Of a stretch of 64,000 nt of DNA, positions 46,357-56,817 are shown one piece after another. Each line of letters opens with the position of its first letter. The first letter of the stretch is position 1. The notes beneath the pieces are model-generated. The model did no database searches. It saw nothing but the letters and a program-made list of their open reading frames with translations, and was not told the DNA's origin. Made by a program: the position numbers and the translations under genes. Source of the stretch: Planctomycetota bacterium (GTDB lineage Bacteria; Planctomycetota; MHYJ01; WSZJ01); contig JACPRD010000173.1 of assembly GCA_016190145.1 (NCBI GenBank), forward strand, positions 1-64,000, in the 5' to 3' direction.

Positions 46357-49300
46357 TTGCGAAATCACCTGCGGACCCTTGCCCCGCTGATGGCCCTGCT
46401 CTCTCTCGCGGCGGTTGCGCGCGCGGAGACGCCGCGGGTCGCCCCGGGCCCGTTCGTGGTAAACCTGGCCTCCGAGGCGGACGGCAAGCCCGTTGCGATG
46501 GTCGCGGTCCGGCTCGGCGGCCGGATGGCGACGAGCGACCACACCGGCGCCGCGGTCTTCGACGGCGTTCCTGCGGGGGATTACGTCCTCGAAATCGCGC
46601 ACCCCGGATTCGACCGCGAGAAACGCGGCGTACGGCTCCCCGCGGGCGCCCGCGACCCGCTCGGTGTCCGCCTGACGCCGACCGTGCTGGCGCCCGTGAA
46701 GGGTCAGGCCGTGCTCGATGGGGACGGAAGGGCTGTCGCCGGCGTCCGGCTGTTGCTCGAACCTCTCGCCGTCCGCGCCGCCGTGCAGGGGCCTTGCGCG
46801 TTCGCGTCCGGGTGGGATGGCCAGTTCAGCGTCCCGGCGCTTCCGGCGGGCAAGTACCGGCTTCGCGCGACCGCTTGGGGCTGCCGCCCGCGCGAGATCG
46901 AGGTGGAGATCAAGACCGGCATGGAAGCGCTGACGGTGGCGATGATGCGCGCCGCGAAGGCAGAGGATCTCGATGTGACGGTGCTGGATGCCGAATCCGG
47001 CGCTCCCCTGAACGGAGCGCGCGTCGTTCTCGCGGAGGCCTGGCCGCGCGGGATCATCGCGGAAGGCCGGACGGACGGTGCCGGGAAGTTCGTCGCCGCG
47101 GGAACGCCGGTGGGGCAGCTGAACTGGGAGACGGAGTTGCCCGCTCCCGCCGACGGAAGCCTGCCTCCGTCCAAGGTCGCGGTGACGCGCGGGGCGTGGA
47201 CCGCCCAGGCGGAGATCGAGGGATACGAGCCGCGCGAGGTCGCGTGGCGGCCCGGCGAGGAACGGGTCGTGCGCCTCCATCGCGTCCGCCGGGTCGTGGA
47301 ACAGGAGCCCAACGACGACGCCGCGACCGCCCGGATCGTCACTCCCGGCGCCACCATGGAGTGCAAGTTCGGCAAGGCGGGCGACCACGACTGCTTCCGG
47401 TTCCGGATGCCCTTCCCGGGGAAAATCCGCCTCCAGGCCACTCGCCCCGCCGACGTCTGGATGCGCGTGATCCTCCAGGCGGTGGACGGTACGAAGCTGG
47501 CCGAATGGGGAGTCTCGGCAGCGGACGCGACCCCGCTTGAAAGCGACTGGGTCGACGATGGCGAGTACGTCCTCCTCATCCGCCAGTGGGACGACAATCT
47601 CGCGAGCACCGGGAGCGCGCTCATCCGTCTCTCGTGCGCGCCCGCGCCGGATCCCGGCGAACCCAACGATGCGCCGTCGGTCGCGAGACTGCTGTTGCCC
47701 GGCCAGGAGGCCCGAGGCTGGGTGTGCCCGGCAGGAGACGACGATCTGTGGCGGTTCGAAATGAAGCGACCCGGGCACGTCCGCTTCATCACTCCCGCGC
47801 ACCCTCTCTGGAAGCGCATGGCGATCCTGGATTCGAATGGCAAGCAGGTGGCTGAGAGAGGAGTGGCCGGGAATGTCGCGGACCTGACGGCCTGCCTGAT
47901 GCCAGGCGAGTACTTCCTGCGGATCATCCAGTGGGACGACAACGCGGCCAGTCTCGCGCCCTGGTCCGCGCGAATGGAGATGATCGAGGACGACGGCGTG
48001 GATGACACGGAAAACGGCCTCAGGGCCGCGCGGCCCCTCGAGCTCGGCGCCCTCGCGGGCACCACGATCTTCCCGGAGGGCGACCGGGACACCTGGGTCG
48101 TCTCCGTTCCCGGCCCGGGTCGCCTGCACGTCGGGCTGTCGCGGTCCCTCGATATCTGGATGCGGCTCAGCGTGCTCGACTCCCGCGGCAATGCCCGGGC
48201 GGAAACCGGCGTCGCCGCGGCGGCCGGAGAGCTCACCGCGGACACCCAGGGTCCCGAGACCCTCTTCATCCAGATCCGCCAGTGGGACGACGATAAGGGC
48301 TCAACCAACCCCTTCCTGGTCAGCACCTGGTTCGAACCCTCCGACGAGATGGAAGCGCTCGGACGCAACGACGCCGCGGACGCCGCAACTCCCGTGGAAC
48401 TCGGCGAGGTCCTCAGGGGGACTCTTCACCCCGACGGAGATGAGGACTGGTTTCTCGTCGTCGCAGACCACGCGGGAGCGCTTCGGCTTCACGGAATCCG
48501 TCAGGACGGACCCTGGAGCCGTCTTCAGCTCTTCGACGCCCGCCTGCGGCAAGTGGGAGAGACGGGGCTCACGCAGGGGCCGCAGCCGTTCGACTGGGCG
48601 GTGCCCGTGTTGGCCGGACAGTACTATGTGCGGGTCGTGGAGTGGGACGACCGCAAGGGCGTTCCGTTTCCATACGAGCTGCGCGTGGATCTCGACCGCG
48701 TCGAGCCGGGAGAGACGGAGCCTCTGGCGTCCGACCCGGTCCGAGCGCTGAAAAAAGGCGAGGCGCAGTCGTATTTCATCGACCAGTCCGGCGATCGCGA
48801 CACGTTCGTATTCGACATCGGGGAAGCGGGGAAATTCCGTGTCCGGGTACGGAGGCCGGAGGCAGTCTGGGTTCGCGCGCTGCTGACGGACGACCGCACC
48901 GGAGAGCAGATCTCCGAATGGGGGGTGACGGTCGGCGAGATGGTGTCGCAGGAGGCGGAGGCGAAGGGGCCGACGCGGTACCGGCTCGTCCTGCGCCAGT
49001 GGGATGACGACAAGGCCGCGCCGGGGCCCGGGTACCTCGTCGTGGACACGGAGGATCGGGCGGTCGCGGGCGAAACCGTCTCCGGCGCCGCGGATCCGTG
49101 CGACCCAACGCTCGTCACGTTTGCCCGCCGCGCCGTGCCGGGCATGGCGCGCGCCGCGCGCGTGGACCTCGACGCGGACGGGAACGGGACCCTGGACGCG
49201 CAGGTCCCGCCTGAGGGCGGCGCGACGTTCCGGTACTCCTCGGAAGGGCTCCATCGCGCGACCGCCTTCCTCCAGGCGGAAAACGGCTGCGTGACCCGCG

Positions 49301-52300
49301 TGTCCTTCTGGGTCGAGGCCATCGGACCCGCCGAACGGCGGGGCATCCGCATCGTCGTGGACCGGCCGGGCGAGGGTCAGGTCGTGGAATCCGAAGCGCC
49401 GGTCAGCGTCCGCGCGATCAGCTTCAGCGGAACCCGGATCGCCGGCGTCTCCGCCACGGTGGACGGGAAGGCTCTTCCTGCGAACTACACCGCCCCGTAC
49501 CGCATCGAGGTTCCTTGGCGGACGCTCGGCGGCGGGGAGCATGTCCTGACCGTCACCGCCACCGACACGGCCGGGGAGAAGGCCACCGTCCGGCGCACGT
49601 TCCGCCTATCCGAGTACTTCGGGCTCCTCCCGCTGGACGGCGCTGCGCTCTCGGGAAATTCCGTGCGCGTGACCTGGACCGGCGGCAGTTTCGGACCGGC
49701 GATCGTGCGCTTCAGGCCGCGAGGGACGGCGGACTGGAAGCAGGTGACGGGCGAAAGCGGCCGGGACCGCGCGGTTTCGATCCCGGATCTCGAGGCCGGA
49801 GTCCCCTTCGAAATCCAGCCGCTCGGCGGCGCCGAGCCCGGCCCGGTGCGCACCGTGACCCGCGTCAAGGGCCTCGCGTTCGGCCGCGCGCGCTACGGCG
49901 CCAACATCCGCCGGGACTACGACCAGAAGGTGATGGTCTCGGTCCGCAACCATGCCGACAAGCCGCTTCAAGTCACCCTCGTCTGCGGAAAACCCTCGAC
50001 GGCGGACCTGCTCGTCAGCTTCGTCGGCGAAGGGTCCGAGGACCGGCCGGTGGAGCTCGGCTCCGGGGAAGAGCGGGAGTTCACGCTCGTCTTCAGCGCC
50101 CAGGACGCCGTCCACCCGCTTTTCCGTGTTCCGCTGCGCATTTCTTCCGGCGACGCCTTCTCCGACGAGACCGAGATCGAGGTCAACGTCCACCTCCCCG
50201 AGGTGAAGCTGGAGTGGGAAGGGGCCGGCCTCTCCGAGCGCGGGTACGGCCTGCGCCTCCGCCTCACGAACAAGGGAGACGGCCTGACGGACCTGGCCGT
50301 CCGCTGCGACGGGGACGACCTGACCGTGTCGCCGGCGGTCGAGCACGGCATTTTTCCCGCGGGCGCCGCCATGGAATTCGTGGTCCTTCCGCATCTGCGC
50401 GAGGGTTTCCGGCGCGCCGAGGGGACCGTGACGGCGGGGGCGGTGGGCAAGGAAGCGTCGCACAAGGTGAGCGTGGCGCTGAAGGACGGCGAGCAGGTCT
50501 ACCGGGTCTGGGTGACGCCGGGCGGCGCCGGCATGGACCCCGACCAGGCCGACCTGATGCGGGCGCGCCTGATGTCGGCGGCGTACCTGAGCCCCGCGTA
50601 CGTGGACTGGTCCAAAGGAAGCGACCCCGCCGACACGAACGGCGACGGCAGCCCGGACCGCTGGACCGTCGTGGACCGGCTCGAACGCATCCGCTGGGTC
50701 GGCGACGACACGGACGGAGACGGCAAGGTGGACCAGGCGCGGGGCGACGTCGGCCTCGACGGGCAGTTCGACTGGGCCGGAATCCGCGGGGAAAAAGGCT
50801 GGGAGGAGACGAACCTCGCCGACGCCTGGCTGGAAATGGGCTTCCAGCTCCGCGGCCCGGTCGAGTCCTACAAGCCCCACGACGTGGACCTCGTCCTGAA
50901 CGACAAGCTCGTCGGCAGCCTCAAGAACACCCTCCCGCAGGGCAATTTCCGCTTCCGCATCCCCGCCTCCGCGTTCACATGGGGCGCGGATGGCAGCCCG
51001 GAGGGGAACGCGATCGGGATCCGGTCCCGGCACCTGCCGGGCGGACATTACGCGGTGACCAGCGACTTCCGGATGAAGATTCAGCTCACGGGGACCATGG
51101 CGTACGTGGTGGCAGGGTCGCCGGAGGAAGCGCAGAAGAAGATCGGGGAGACGCCGGGGCTTTCGACGGAAGGGGCGGACTTCAGCCTGGCGTCGCAGGA
51201 AATCGTTCTCGTGGGGCCGTCGCCGCTCAAGGCGGGCGACGTCGTGCGGGTGACGGTGCCGGTCCGCAACCTGGGGGCGCTGGCCGGACACGCGGTGCCC
51301 GTCGCGGTCTTCCGCGAGGATCCGGGCTCGCGGCCGATCGAGCTGTCGCGCGCGGTCGTGGACGAAGTGCCGGCAGGGGCCGCCGCGACGGCCGAGATTC
51401 CCGTCCGGATGGGCGCGGGGACGTGGAATCTGAAGGTCGTCGTGGACCCCGAGCGCGTGCTTCCCGACCTCGACCGCGACAACGACTCCGGGACGATTCT
51501 GGTGAATGTGGCGGGAGCAGTGACGAAGCCCGAGGTGAAGGTGCTGGAGCCGGCGGAAGGGGCGCGGCTCGAGGACACGGTAGCGAAGGTGCGTGCCGAA
51601 GTCTCTGGGAGCCGGGCGGACATCCGCGCGGACCGGGGTCCGTGGAAGCCGCTGGTGGTCGCGGGCGGCGCCTGCTCGACGGCGATCCTGCTGCAGCCGG
51701 GGCCGCACGCGCTGTCCGTCAGGGTCCTCGATGCGGCGGGCAATCCGGCGGAGGCGACCGTGAACGTGACGGTCGCGGTGGCGACGCCCGAGGCGCGGAT
51801 CGTCGAACCCGCCGACGGCGCGACGATCGACGCGCGCGCGGTCGAGGTCCGGATCGCCTTTCCCGAAGGCACGGCGCTCGCGTCGGTCCGGGTCAACGGA
51901 GGCCCCTGGAAGCGCGCATTTCCGAACGACGGCGTCGCGGCGGCGGAGGTGGAGCTGACCTTCGGCCCGTGCCTGATCGAGGCGATGATCGTGAACGCCC
52001 GCGGCGTCCGCGCGATGGCCTCCTGCCGTGTGACGTGCACCAAACAGCGCGAGGAAGGGGACGGTCCGTCCGGCCCCGGGACGGGGACCGGCGACGGGGA
52101 CGTCGATGTCGACGGCTTCGGGCCCGTGGACGAATTCGGGAACGACGGCGCCCCCACCGCCGACGGCGAAGGCGGGGACGACGAGCCGGAGCCTCCTGCC
52201 GACGAGCTCCCTCCGGACGAGGGTCCGCAGCCCCTCGACGACGAAGCGATGAAGGGGCTCGACGAAGAAGAGCAGGCGGAGGACACCGACGACGAGACGC

Positions 52301-54432
52301 TCGATCCCGAGGACTGGCTGACCGGGGACGGAGCGGAGGATCCCGAAGACGAGGAGCCCGAGGACTTCTCCGACGACGAGGATGACAGCGAACTCCCCGG
52401 AGACGTGGACGAATTCGAGCACCCGGACGGAGATCTCGCCCCGGAGGAAGCTGAAGCTCCTCCCGAAGAGGCCGGCGAATCTCCCTCGTCTTCCGGACCT
52501 CCCGCGGGCGGCAACTCCGTCGCCGTCCAGCAGCGCCAGACCGACTGGTACTGCACGAACCGTCCCAACATCAACGCGCGGTTCCAGCTCCCGGCCTGGC
52601 TCAAGAAGCTGAAACTCGACAAGCCCGGCACCCCCGAATACGACGCGGCCGTGAAAAACCTGCTCGAGAAATACCGGAAATCGGGAATCGACACTTCCGC
52701 GCTGGAGAAGTTCCAGCAGGCCCTGCGGCGCAGGGCCGGATCCCTGCAGATGCCCGACGAGCTGCCGGGCTTCTTCGAGTCGCTCGGCCTTGCCGGCCCC
52801 AAACCGAAGAACGAGGCCGAACTCAAAGAGATGCGTGAGAAGGTGCTCGCAGGCGTGGACTCGTGGTACCTCCGCCTGCTCTCCTCCGGAGACCCCAAAC
52901 TCATCGCCGAGGGCCTGAAAGCCCGCGGCGAGGCCATCGGCCAGTTCGACAGGGCCATGCAGGATTCCGCCGAGGCCGCCATCTCCGAGATCAAGGGCAA
53001 CCAGAAGCTCGTCGAAGACGTGCTGTCGGCCGTGCCCCACACGAACCTCGCCATGTTCGTCGCCACGTGGAACGAAAAGGAAAGCCTGTCGGGCGAGGAA
53101 ATCACAAAGGTCGGCCGCTTCGTGAACGGCGTCTTCGCCCTGGGCTGGGGCGTCGGGAAACTCTTCCAGAACCCGCTCGTCCGCGGCGGACTCAGCTCGA
53201 TCGGAAACAAGTCCCTCGTCATGGGCCAGCGGGCCCTCTCACGTCTGGCGGCGCGGCTGAAACTGCCCGAGGGGAAACTCCGGGACAGCCTCACCTTGCT
53301 GAGAAAAGGGCTCGAGAACCTCCGGGGCCGCATCAACGGCGGACTCGAGGGACGCCTCGCGAAGGCGGCCAGCGGTTTCGCGAAGTCGCCCGCCGGGCAG
53401 GCGGCGAAGCGCGCGGCGCAGCAGGACGCGGCCCACGCGGAGCGACTCCTTCACCGCATCGCGCAGGCGAACGCGGCCGGCGACAAGCGCCTCTACCGCC
53501 AGCTCGTCCTCCAGCTCCAGACGAACAAGACCGCGCAGGCCCTTCTCAATTCGGCCAAGTACGCGCCGAGATTCCGCTCGATGCTCGACAAGACTCACCG
53601 GGCGTTCGGGCGGCTGACGGACCGCGAGGTCACGCGCCAGGTGCTGGTCGCGGCGCGGAACGGCCAGGGGGAAGCGGGGGCCGCGTTGCAGCGCATCCTG
53701 AGGCGAAACCCGGGGATGAAGGCCGGGGACGTGATGCTCCGGGCGCGCACGGTGACGGGCGTCAAGGCCGGCATGTACGGGCGCGACCGCGACGTCGTGT
53801 ACCAGTGGGTGACCCGCGACGGACGGGTGCTCGGGGACGTGCACCACGGGATCACGGGCCCGGTCTACGACGCGTCGCTCCGCAGGCTGACCGGGCGCAC
53901 CGCCCAGGAGCTCGACCACCTCGTGACCAGCCGCTGGCACCCCGAGGCGTATAACCCGGGCCGCTTCCGCGACCCCCGCAACGCCGAGAAGGTCATCTCG
54001 GAGATCATCAGCGGCAAGCGCGCGGGTCACCTCGCGCGGCCGCAGGACCTCCGGGACACCGTGATTCACAAGGGCCGGCACTGGTTCGGGCAGGCGGCGG
54101 CCGGCGGGGCTCAGGGGAACCGGGCGATGGGCGAGGGAATGCGCCAGGCGATCAAGGACTACGAGCGCCACGTCGCCGGCTACCTGAAAAACCGCGGCCT
54201 CGACGCCGCAAAGGCACTTCCTCCGCGCCTCAAAAACGGCCTCGACGTCTTCCGGAAGGTCCAGGACGGGCTTCTCGACGGATCCTGCACGGTGGAGCAG
54301 GCGCAGGTGATGCTCAGGGCGCTGGGCCGCGCCGGGCGCTCGAAGACCCCCGTGACGCCGCAGACGATCGTGGACGACCTGGGACACTACGTTGAATTCA
54401 TCAACAAGTGGGGGCTTCACGCCGGAAACTAA
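46357..54432 (+). CDS. ~2.7k-aa secreted multidomain surface protein (carboxypeptidase-regulatory-like, five PPC-like repeats, Ig/CARDB-like, acidic linker, novel C-terminal region)
   Basis: AAGGAAGG then TTG start and signal peptide LRNHLRTLAPLMALLSLAAVARAET; repeats ending in [RV][QE]WDD[NDR]; Asp/Glu-rich linker ~52090-52480; ATG at 46282 is an alternative start. Confidence 0.85.
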   Translation: MRNHLRTLAPLMALLSLAAVARAETPRVAPGPFVVNLASEADGKPVAMVAVRLGGRMATSDHTGAAVFDGVPAGDYVLEIAHPGFDREKRGVRLPAGARDPLGVRLTPTVLAPVKGQAVLDGDGRAVAGVRLLLEPLAVRAAVQGPCAFASGWDGQFSVPALPAGKYRLRATAWGCRPREIEVEIKTGMEALTVAMMRAAKAEDLDVTVLDAESGAPLNGARVVLAEAWPRGIIAEGRTDGAGKFVAAGTPVGQLNWETELPAPADGSLPPSKVAVTRGAWTAQAEIEGYEPREVAWRPGEERVVRLHRVRRVVEQEPNDDAATARIVTPGATMECKFGKAGDHDCFRFRMPFPGKIRLQATRPADVWMRVILQAVDGTKLAEWGVSAADATPLESDWVDDGEYVLLIRQWDDNLASTGSALIRLSCAPAPDPGEPNDAPSVARLLLPGQEARGWVCPAGDDDLWRFEMKRPGHVRFITPAHPLWKRMAILDSNGKQVAERGVAGNVADLTACLMPGEYFLRIIQWDDNAASLAPWSARMEMIEDDGVDDTENGLRAARPLELGALAGTTIFPEGDRDTWVVSVPGPGRLHVGLSRSLDIWMRLSVLDSRGNARAETGVAAAAGELTADTQGPETLFIQIRQWDDDKGSTNPFLVSTWFEPSDEMEALGRNDAADAATPVELGEVLRGTLHPDGDEDWFLVVADHAGALRLHGIRQDGPWSRLQLFDARLRQVGETGLTQGPQPFDWAVPVLAGQYYVRVVEWDDRKGVPFPYELRVDLDRVEPGETEPLASDPVRALKKGEAQSYFIDQSGDRDTFVFDIGEAGKFRVRVRRPEAVWVRALLTDDRTGEQISEWGVTVGEMVSQEAEAKGPTRYRLVLRQWDDDKAAPGPGYLVVDTEDRAVAGETVSGAADPCDPTLVTFARRAVPGMARAARVDLDADGNGTLDAQVPPEGGATFRYSSEGLHRATAFLQAENGCVTRVSFWVEAIGPAERRGIRIVVDRPGEGQVVESEAPVSVRAISFSGTRIAGVSATVDGKALPANYTAPYRIEVPWRTLGGGEHVLTVTATDTAGEKATVRRTFRLSEYFGLLPLDGAALSGNSVRVTWTGGSFGPAIVRFRPRGTADWKQVTGESGRDRAVSIPDLEAGVPFEIQPLGGAEPGPVRTVTRVKGLAFGRARYGANIRRDYDQKVMVSVRNHADKPLQVTLVCGKPSTADLLVSFVGEGSEDRPVELGSGEEREFTLVFSAQDAVHPLFRVPLRISSGDAFSDETEIEVNVHLPEVKLEWEGAGLSERGYGLRLRLTNKGDGLTDLAVRCDGDDLTVSPAVEHGIFPAGAAMEFVVLPHLREGFRRAEGTVTAGAVGKEASHKVSVALKDGEQVYRVWVTPGGAGMDPDQADLMRARLMSAAYLSPAYVDWSKGSDPADTNGDGSPDRWTVVDRLERIRWVGDDTDGDGKVDQARGDVGLDGQFDWAGIRGEKGWEETNLADAWLEMGFQLRGPVESYKPHDVDLVLNDKLVGSLKNTLPQGNFRFRIPASAFTWGADGSPEGNAIGIRSRHLPGGHYAVTSDFRMKIQLTGTMAYVVAGSPEEAQKKIGETPGLSTEGADFSLASQEIVLVGPSPLKAGDVVRVTVPVRNLGALAGHAVPVAVFREDPGSRPIELSRAVVDEVPAGAAATAEIPVRMGAGTWNLKVVVDPERVLPDLDRDNDSGTILVNVAGAVTKPEVKVLEPAEGARLEDTVAKVRAEVSGSRADIRADRGPWKPLVVAGGACSTAILLQPGPHALSVRVLDAAGNPAEATVNVTVAVATPEARIVEPADGATIDARAVEVRIAFPEGTALASVRVNGGPWKRAFPNDGVAAAEVELTFGPCLIEAMIVNARGVRAMASCRVTCTKQREEGDGPSGPGTGTGDGDVDVDGFGPVDEFGNDGAPTADGEGGDDEPEPPADELPPDEGPQPLDDEAMKGLDEEEQAEDTDDETLDPEDWLTGDGAEDPEDEEPEDFSDDEDDSELPGDVDEFEHPDGDLAPEEAEAPPEEAGESPSSSGPPAGGNSVAVQQRQTDWYCTNRPNINARFQLPAWLKKLKLDKPGTPEYDAAVKNLLEKYRKSGIDTSALEKFQQALRRRAGSLQMPDELPGFFESLGLAGPKPKNEAELKEMREKVLAGVDSWYLRLLSSGDPKLIAEGLKARGEAIGQFDRAMQDSAEAAISEIKGNQKLVEDVLSAVPHTNLAMFVATWNEKESLSGEEITKVGRFVNGVFALGWGVGKLFQNPLVRGGLSSIGNKSLVMGQRALSRLAARLKLPEGKLRDSLTLLRKGLENLRGRINGGLEGRLAKAASGFAKSPAGQAAKRAAQQDAAHAERLLHRIAQANAAGDKRLYRQLVLQLQTNKTAQALLNSAKYAPRFRSMLDKTHRAFGRLTDREVTRQVLVAARNGQGEAGAALQRILRRNPGMKAGDVMLRARTVTGVKAGMYGRDRDVVYQWVTRDGRVLGDVHHGITGPVYDASLRRLTGRTAQELDHLVTSRWHPEAYNPGRFRDPRNAEKVISEIISGKRAGHLARPQDLRDTVIHKGRHWFGQAAAGGAQGNRAMGEGMRQAIKDYERHVAGYLKNRGLDAAKALPPRLKNGLDVFRKVQDGLLDGSCTVEQAQVMLRALGRAGRSKTPVTPQTIVDDLGHYVEFINKWGLHAGN

Positions 54433-54779
54433 GCGGGTCCGGCTCCTCCGGCGTGCCGGCTCCGAAGAAGGTCGCCAGCCCTTCCGCCAGCCACGCGGCT
54501 CTGGATTCGCCGCCGGTACCGGCGCTGGACATCGAGCCGCAGGCGAGAAAGGAAGGACCGCGGAACGCCGGCTGGAACGCGCTCGTCGTGCTTCCGCCGC
54601 ACACCGAGCAACTGAAGACGGGCAAGGCGGCCGTGGGGCTTCCGGTTTGGCACCTTCCGGAGTGCGTTGCACGCTCCCTGGAGGCGTCGATCCTCGGCAC
54701 GATGGAAAAAATGCCGCTGAACATGAAGACCGCCGACGTGTGGACGGGATGGTTCGACGGGCTGGCGGGGCTGAAATAG
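54408..54779 (+). CDS. Hypothetical protein directly downstream of the giant surface protein
   Basis: ORF ending GWNALVVLPPHTEQLKTGKAAVGLPVWHLPECVARSLEASILGTMEKMPLNMKTADVWTGWFDGLAGLK; start uncertain. Confidence 0.5.
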   Translation: MGASRRKLSGSGSSGVPAPKKVASPSASHAALDSPPVPALDIEPQARKEGPRNAGWNALVVLPPHTEQLKTGKAAVGLPVWHLPECVARSLEASILGTMEKMPLNMKTADVWTGWFDGLAGLK

Positions 54780-54788
54780 GTAATCGTC

Positions 54789-55058
54789 GTGAAGGCGCTC
54801 GCCTGGACGCCGCCCCGTGCGTCCGGCAAAACGCTCTCGCCGGGCTCGTTCGGCGGCGAGGCCCGCGTCTATCGGCTTTCGGACACGGCGTACCTCGGAG
54901 GATTCGCGTTTTCCGCGCAGCAGGACAGCAATGCCGTGACCGCATTCGCCGGCCGGGAACAGTCGTACGTCGAGATGGACTTCGACAATTGCGTGCGCGC
55001 CGCGTTCGCCGCGGAGATCCGAAAGCCCTTCCCCGACGCCCAGACCGAAATCCGGTGA
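54789..55058 (+). CDS. Hypothetical small protein
   Basis: GTG start 9 nt after the previous stop; GGEARVYRLSDTAYLGGFAFSAQQDSNAVTAFAGREQSYVEMDFDNCVRAAFAAEIRKPFPD. Confidence 0.5.
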   Translation: MKALAWTPPRASGKTLSPGSFGGEARVYRLSDTAYLGGFAFSAQQDSNAVTAFAGREQSYVEMDFDNCVRAAFAAEIRKPFPDAQTEIR

Positions 55059-55217
55059 CCCACCCGATCGACTTCCACGATATCGGCGGAGCCGCGATTC
55101 CCGCGAGCAAAGATGGGCGGCTCCCTCCTGGGCGAACTTCGCGAGTGGGAAGGGGGGCGAGCTGTATGATCACCGCATCCGATGCCCCGCAAGCCCCGCC
55201 GTCCTGAGTGAGCCGCA

Positions 55218-55702
55218 TGTTCGCAGAATCCGCGTACATCTTCCGCCACGCCTTGCTCCGCGACGCCGCGTATCAGCTTCAACTTCCCCGTGACCGCGCG
55301 CGGCTGCACCGGATCGCGTTTGCGCTGATCGAAGGAGCGGCGGGAGATCGCGCGCCGGCGCCGCCGGCCTTCGACGAACCCTGGGCGCCAATTCCGCCCC
55401 ACGGAACCGACGCGGTCGCCGAGGAACTGGCCGGACACGCGGCCCACGCGGGCATGGCCTCTGAACGGAAGCTGTACATGGGCCGCGCGGCAATCCGGGC
55501 AGGTCTGCAGTTCCGGAACCTGGCCGCGGAGAGCCTCTGGCGGGACCATGCCGCCGCCTCGACCGGCGCCGAGCGGGGCGAATCTCTCCGGCGCGCCGGC
55601 CTCGCGGCCCTCGTCGCAGGCCGCACCTCCGCGGCCGAACCTCTTCTCGACGCCGCGACGGCGCGGCGATCCTGCGCGAGCTCCGCGACGTTCCGGCGCT
55701 GA
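55218..55702 (+). pseudogene. Second truncated STAND/AAA-type ATPase tail fragment
   Basis: ESAYIFRHALLRDAAYQLQLPRDRARLHRIAFALIEG, homologous to 41740 onwards; no N-terminal ATPase. Confidence 0.6.
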
Positions 55703-55914
55703 GGCAGGTGACGGCCCGGGTGAAGAAAACGTGTGAGCAGGCCGGGGTGGCGGCGGAGGAGATCTTGTTGTGAACCCCGCGGCGGCTCGCCACGGTCGCG
55801 GCTCCCCATGTCTCCGCGTCGACGCCCTTGTTCGCGCTTGCTTGAGCCCTTCCAAAGGTCCAGAGTGGCCGTTCGTGAGACGCTCCCACCCCGCAGGCCC
55901 CGTCGACCCGCGCG

Positions 55915-55979
55915 GATCGCCCCCCGGTGGACGATCCGGGCAGGTGCATGGCGAAGGCCCGGCGACCGGCGGCATCGAG
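55915..55979. repeat. ~65-bp direct repeat, copy A
   Basis: ATCGCCCCCCGGTGGACGATCCGGGCAGGTGCATGGCGAAGGCCCGGCGACCGGCGG; similar to copy B at 56818. Confidence 0.7.
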
Positions 55980-55981
55980 GC

Positions 55982-56803
55982 ATGAAGCACGTCCCCCTGA
56001 TCCTGTCCCTCGCTTCGCTGGCGGTCTGCGCCGCGCTGTTCATCCAGGTGCGCGCGCTCCGGAATGAGCAGGCGAGCCGGCCGGCCGCGGAGCCGCGCGC
56101 GCGGGAAGAGGCCGCGGCGGACGCGCCGCGGAAGGACGCACCGGAAGACCGCGCGCTGGAGGACAAGCTCGACGCGCAGGCGGCGTCGATCCGCGCGATG
56201 CAGGAGGAGTTCGCTTCCCTCCAGGAGAAACTCAAGGGACTGAAGGTCTCGCGGAAGCCCGCGGGGATGCCGGCCGGAGGCGAAGAGGCGCGCCGGCGCG
56301 AGCCGCTCCAGGTCGGCCAGGAGCCCTCGAAGGAGATGCTGGAGGCGCTGGGGCTGGACGCGCTGGGCGAGGCGGCGCTCAGGCAGGCGCTGAAGGACGA
56401 AGAGGCGCGGATCATCGACGGTCTGCGCAAGTGCTACCTGGAGATGGTCGATCCCGCGGACCACCGGCTCGAAGACCGCTCCGGGCAGGAGATGATCATG
56501 GCGCTTGCCAACAAGCTGAAGCCCGAGATGGCCGAGGTCGATAACCTGCCCGACGAGTCCAGGGAGAGGCTCAACCGCCAGGAGATCTCCATCGAGGAGC
56601 TTCTCGGCGAGGCCAACCGCATTTCCCGCGTCGCGCGCATGCTCCACGCCGCGCGCGTCGCAACGTACGACGATCTCGCCCGGCGTCTCACGCCGGAGCA
56701 GATCGCAGCCCTCAGGAAGAACGACCTCCCCGAGGGGACGTTCAAGTGGCCCAACGACGTGGACCTCGAAATCGGGCCCGCGCCGCCGGATTTGAAGAGG
56801 TAA
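55982..56803 (+). CDS. Hypothetical coiled-coil protein with N-terminal TM anchor
   Basis: MKHVPLILSLASLAVCAALFIQVRALRNEQ then heptad-like charged region. Confidence 0.7.
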   Translation: MKHVPLILSLASLAVCAALFIQVRALRNEQASRPAAEPRAREEAAADAPRKDAPEDRALEDKLDAQAASIRAMQEEFASLQEKLKGLKVSRKPAGMPAGGEEARRREPLQVGQEPSKEMLEALGLDALGEAALRQALKDEEARIIDGLRKCYLEMVDPADHRLEDRSGQEMIMALANKLKPEMAEVDNLPDESRERLNRQEISIEELLGEANRISRVARMLHAARVATYDDLARRLTPEQIAALRKNDLPEGTFKWPNDVDLEIGPAPPDLKR

Positions 56804-56817
56804 GCCCGCTCCGCATC

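Noticed and set aside
49515-52385. 956-aa plus-strand ORF in another frame
   Set aside because: Arg/Gly-rich shadow frame of the giant gene
49606-53040. 1144-aa and nearby 751-aa minus-strand ORFs
   Set aside because: Antisense to the giant surface protein; low-complexity Ser/Arg-rich translation
54401-54829. 142-aa minus-strand ORF downstream of the giant gene
   Set aside because: Weak composition, overlaps better plus-strand ORFs, no recognisable family
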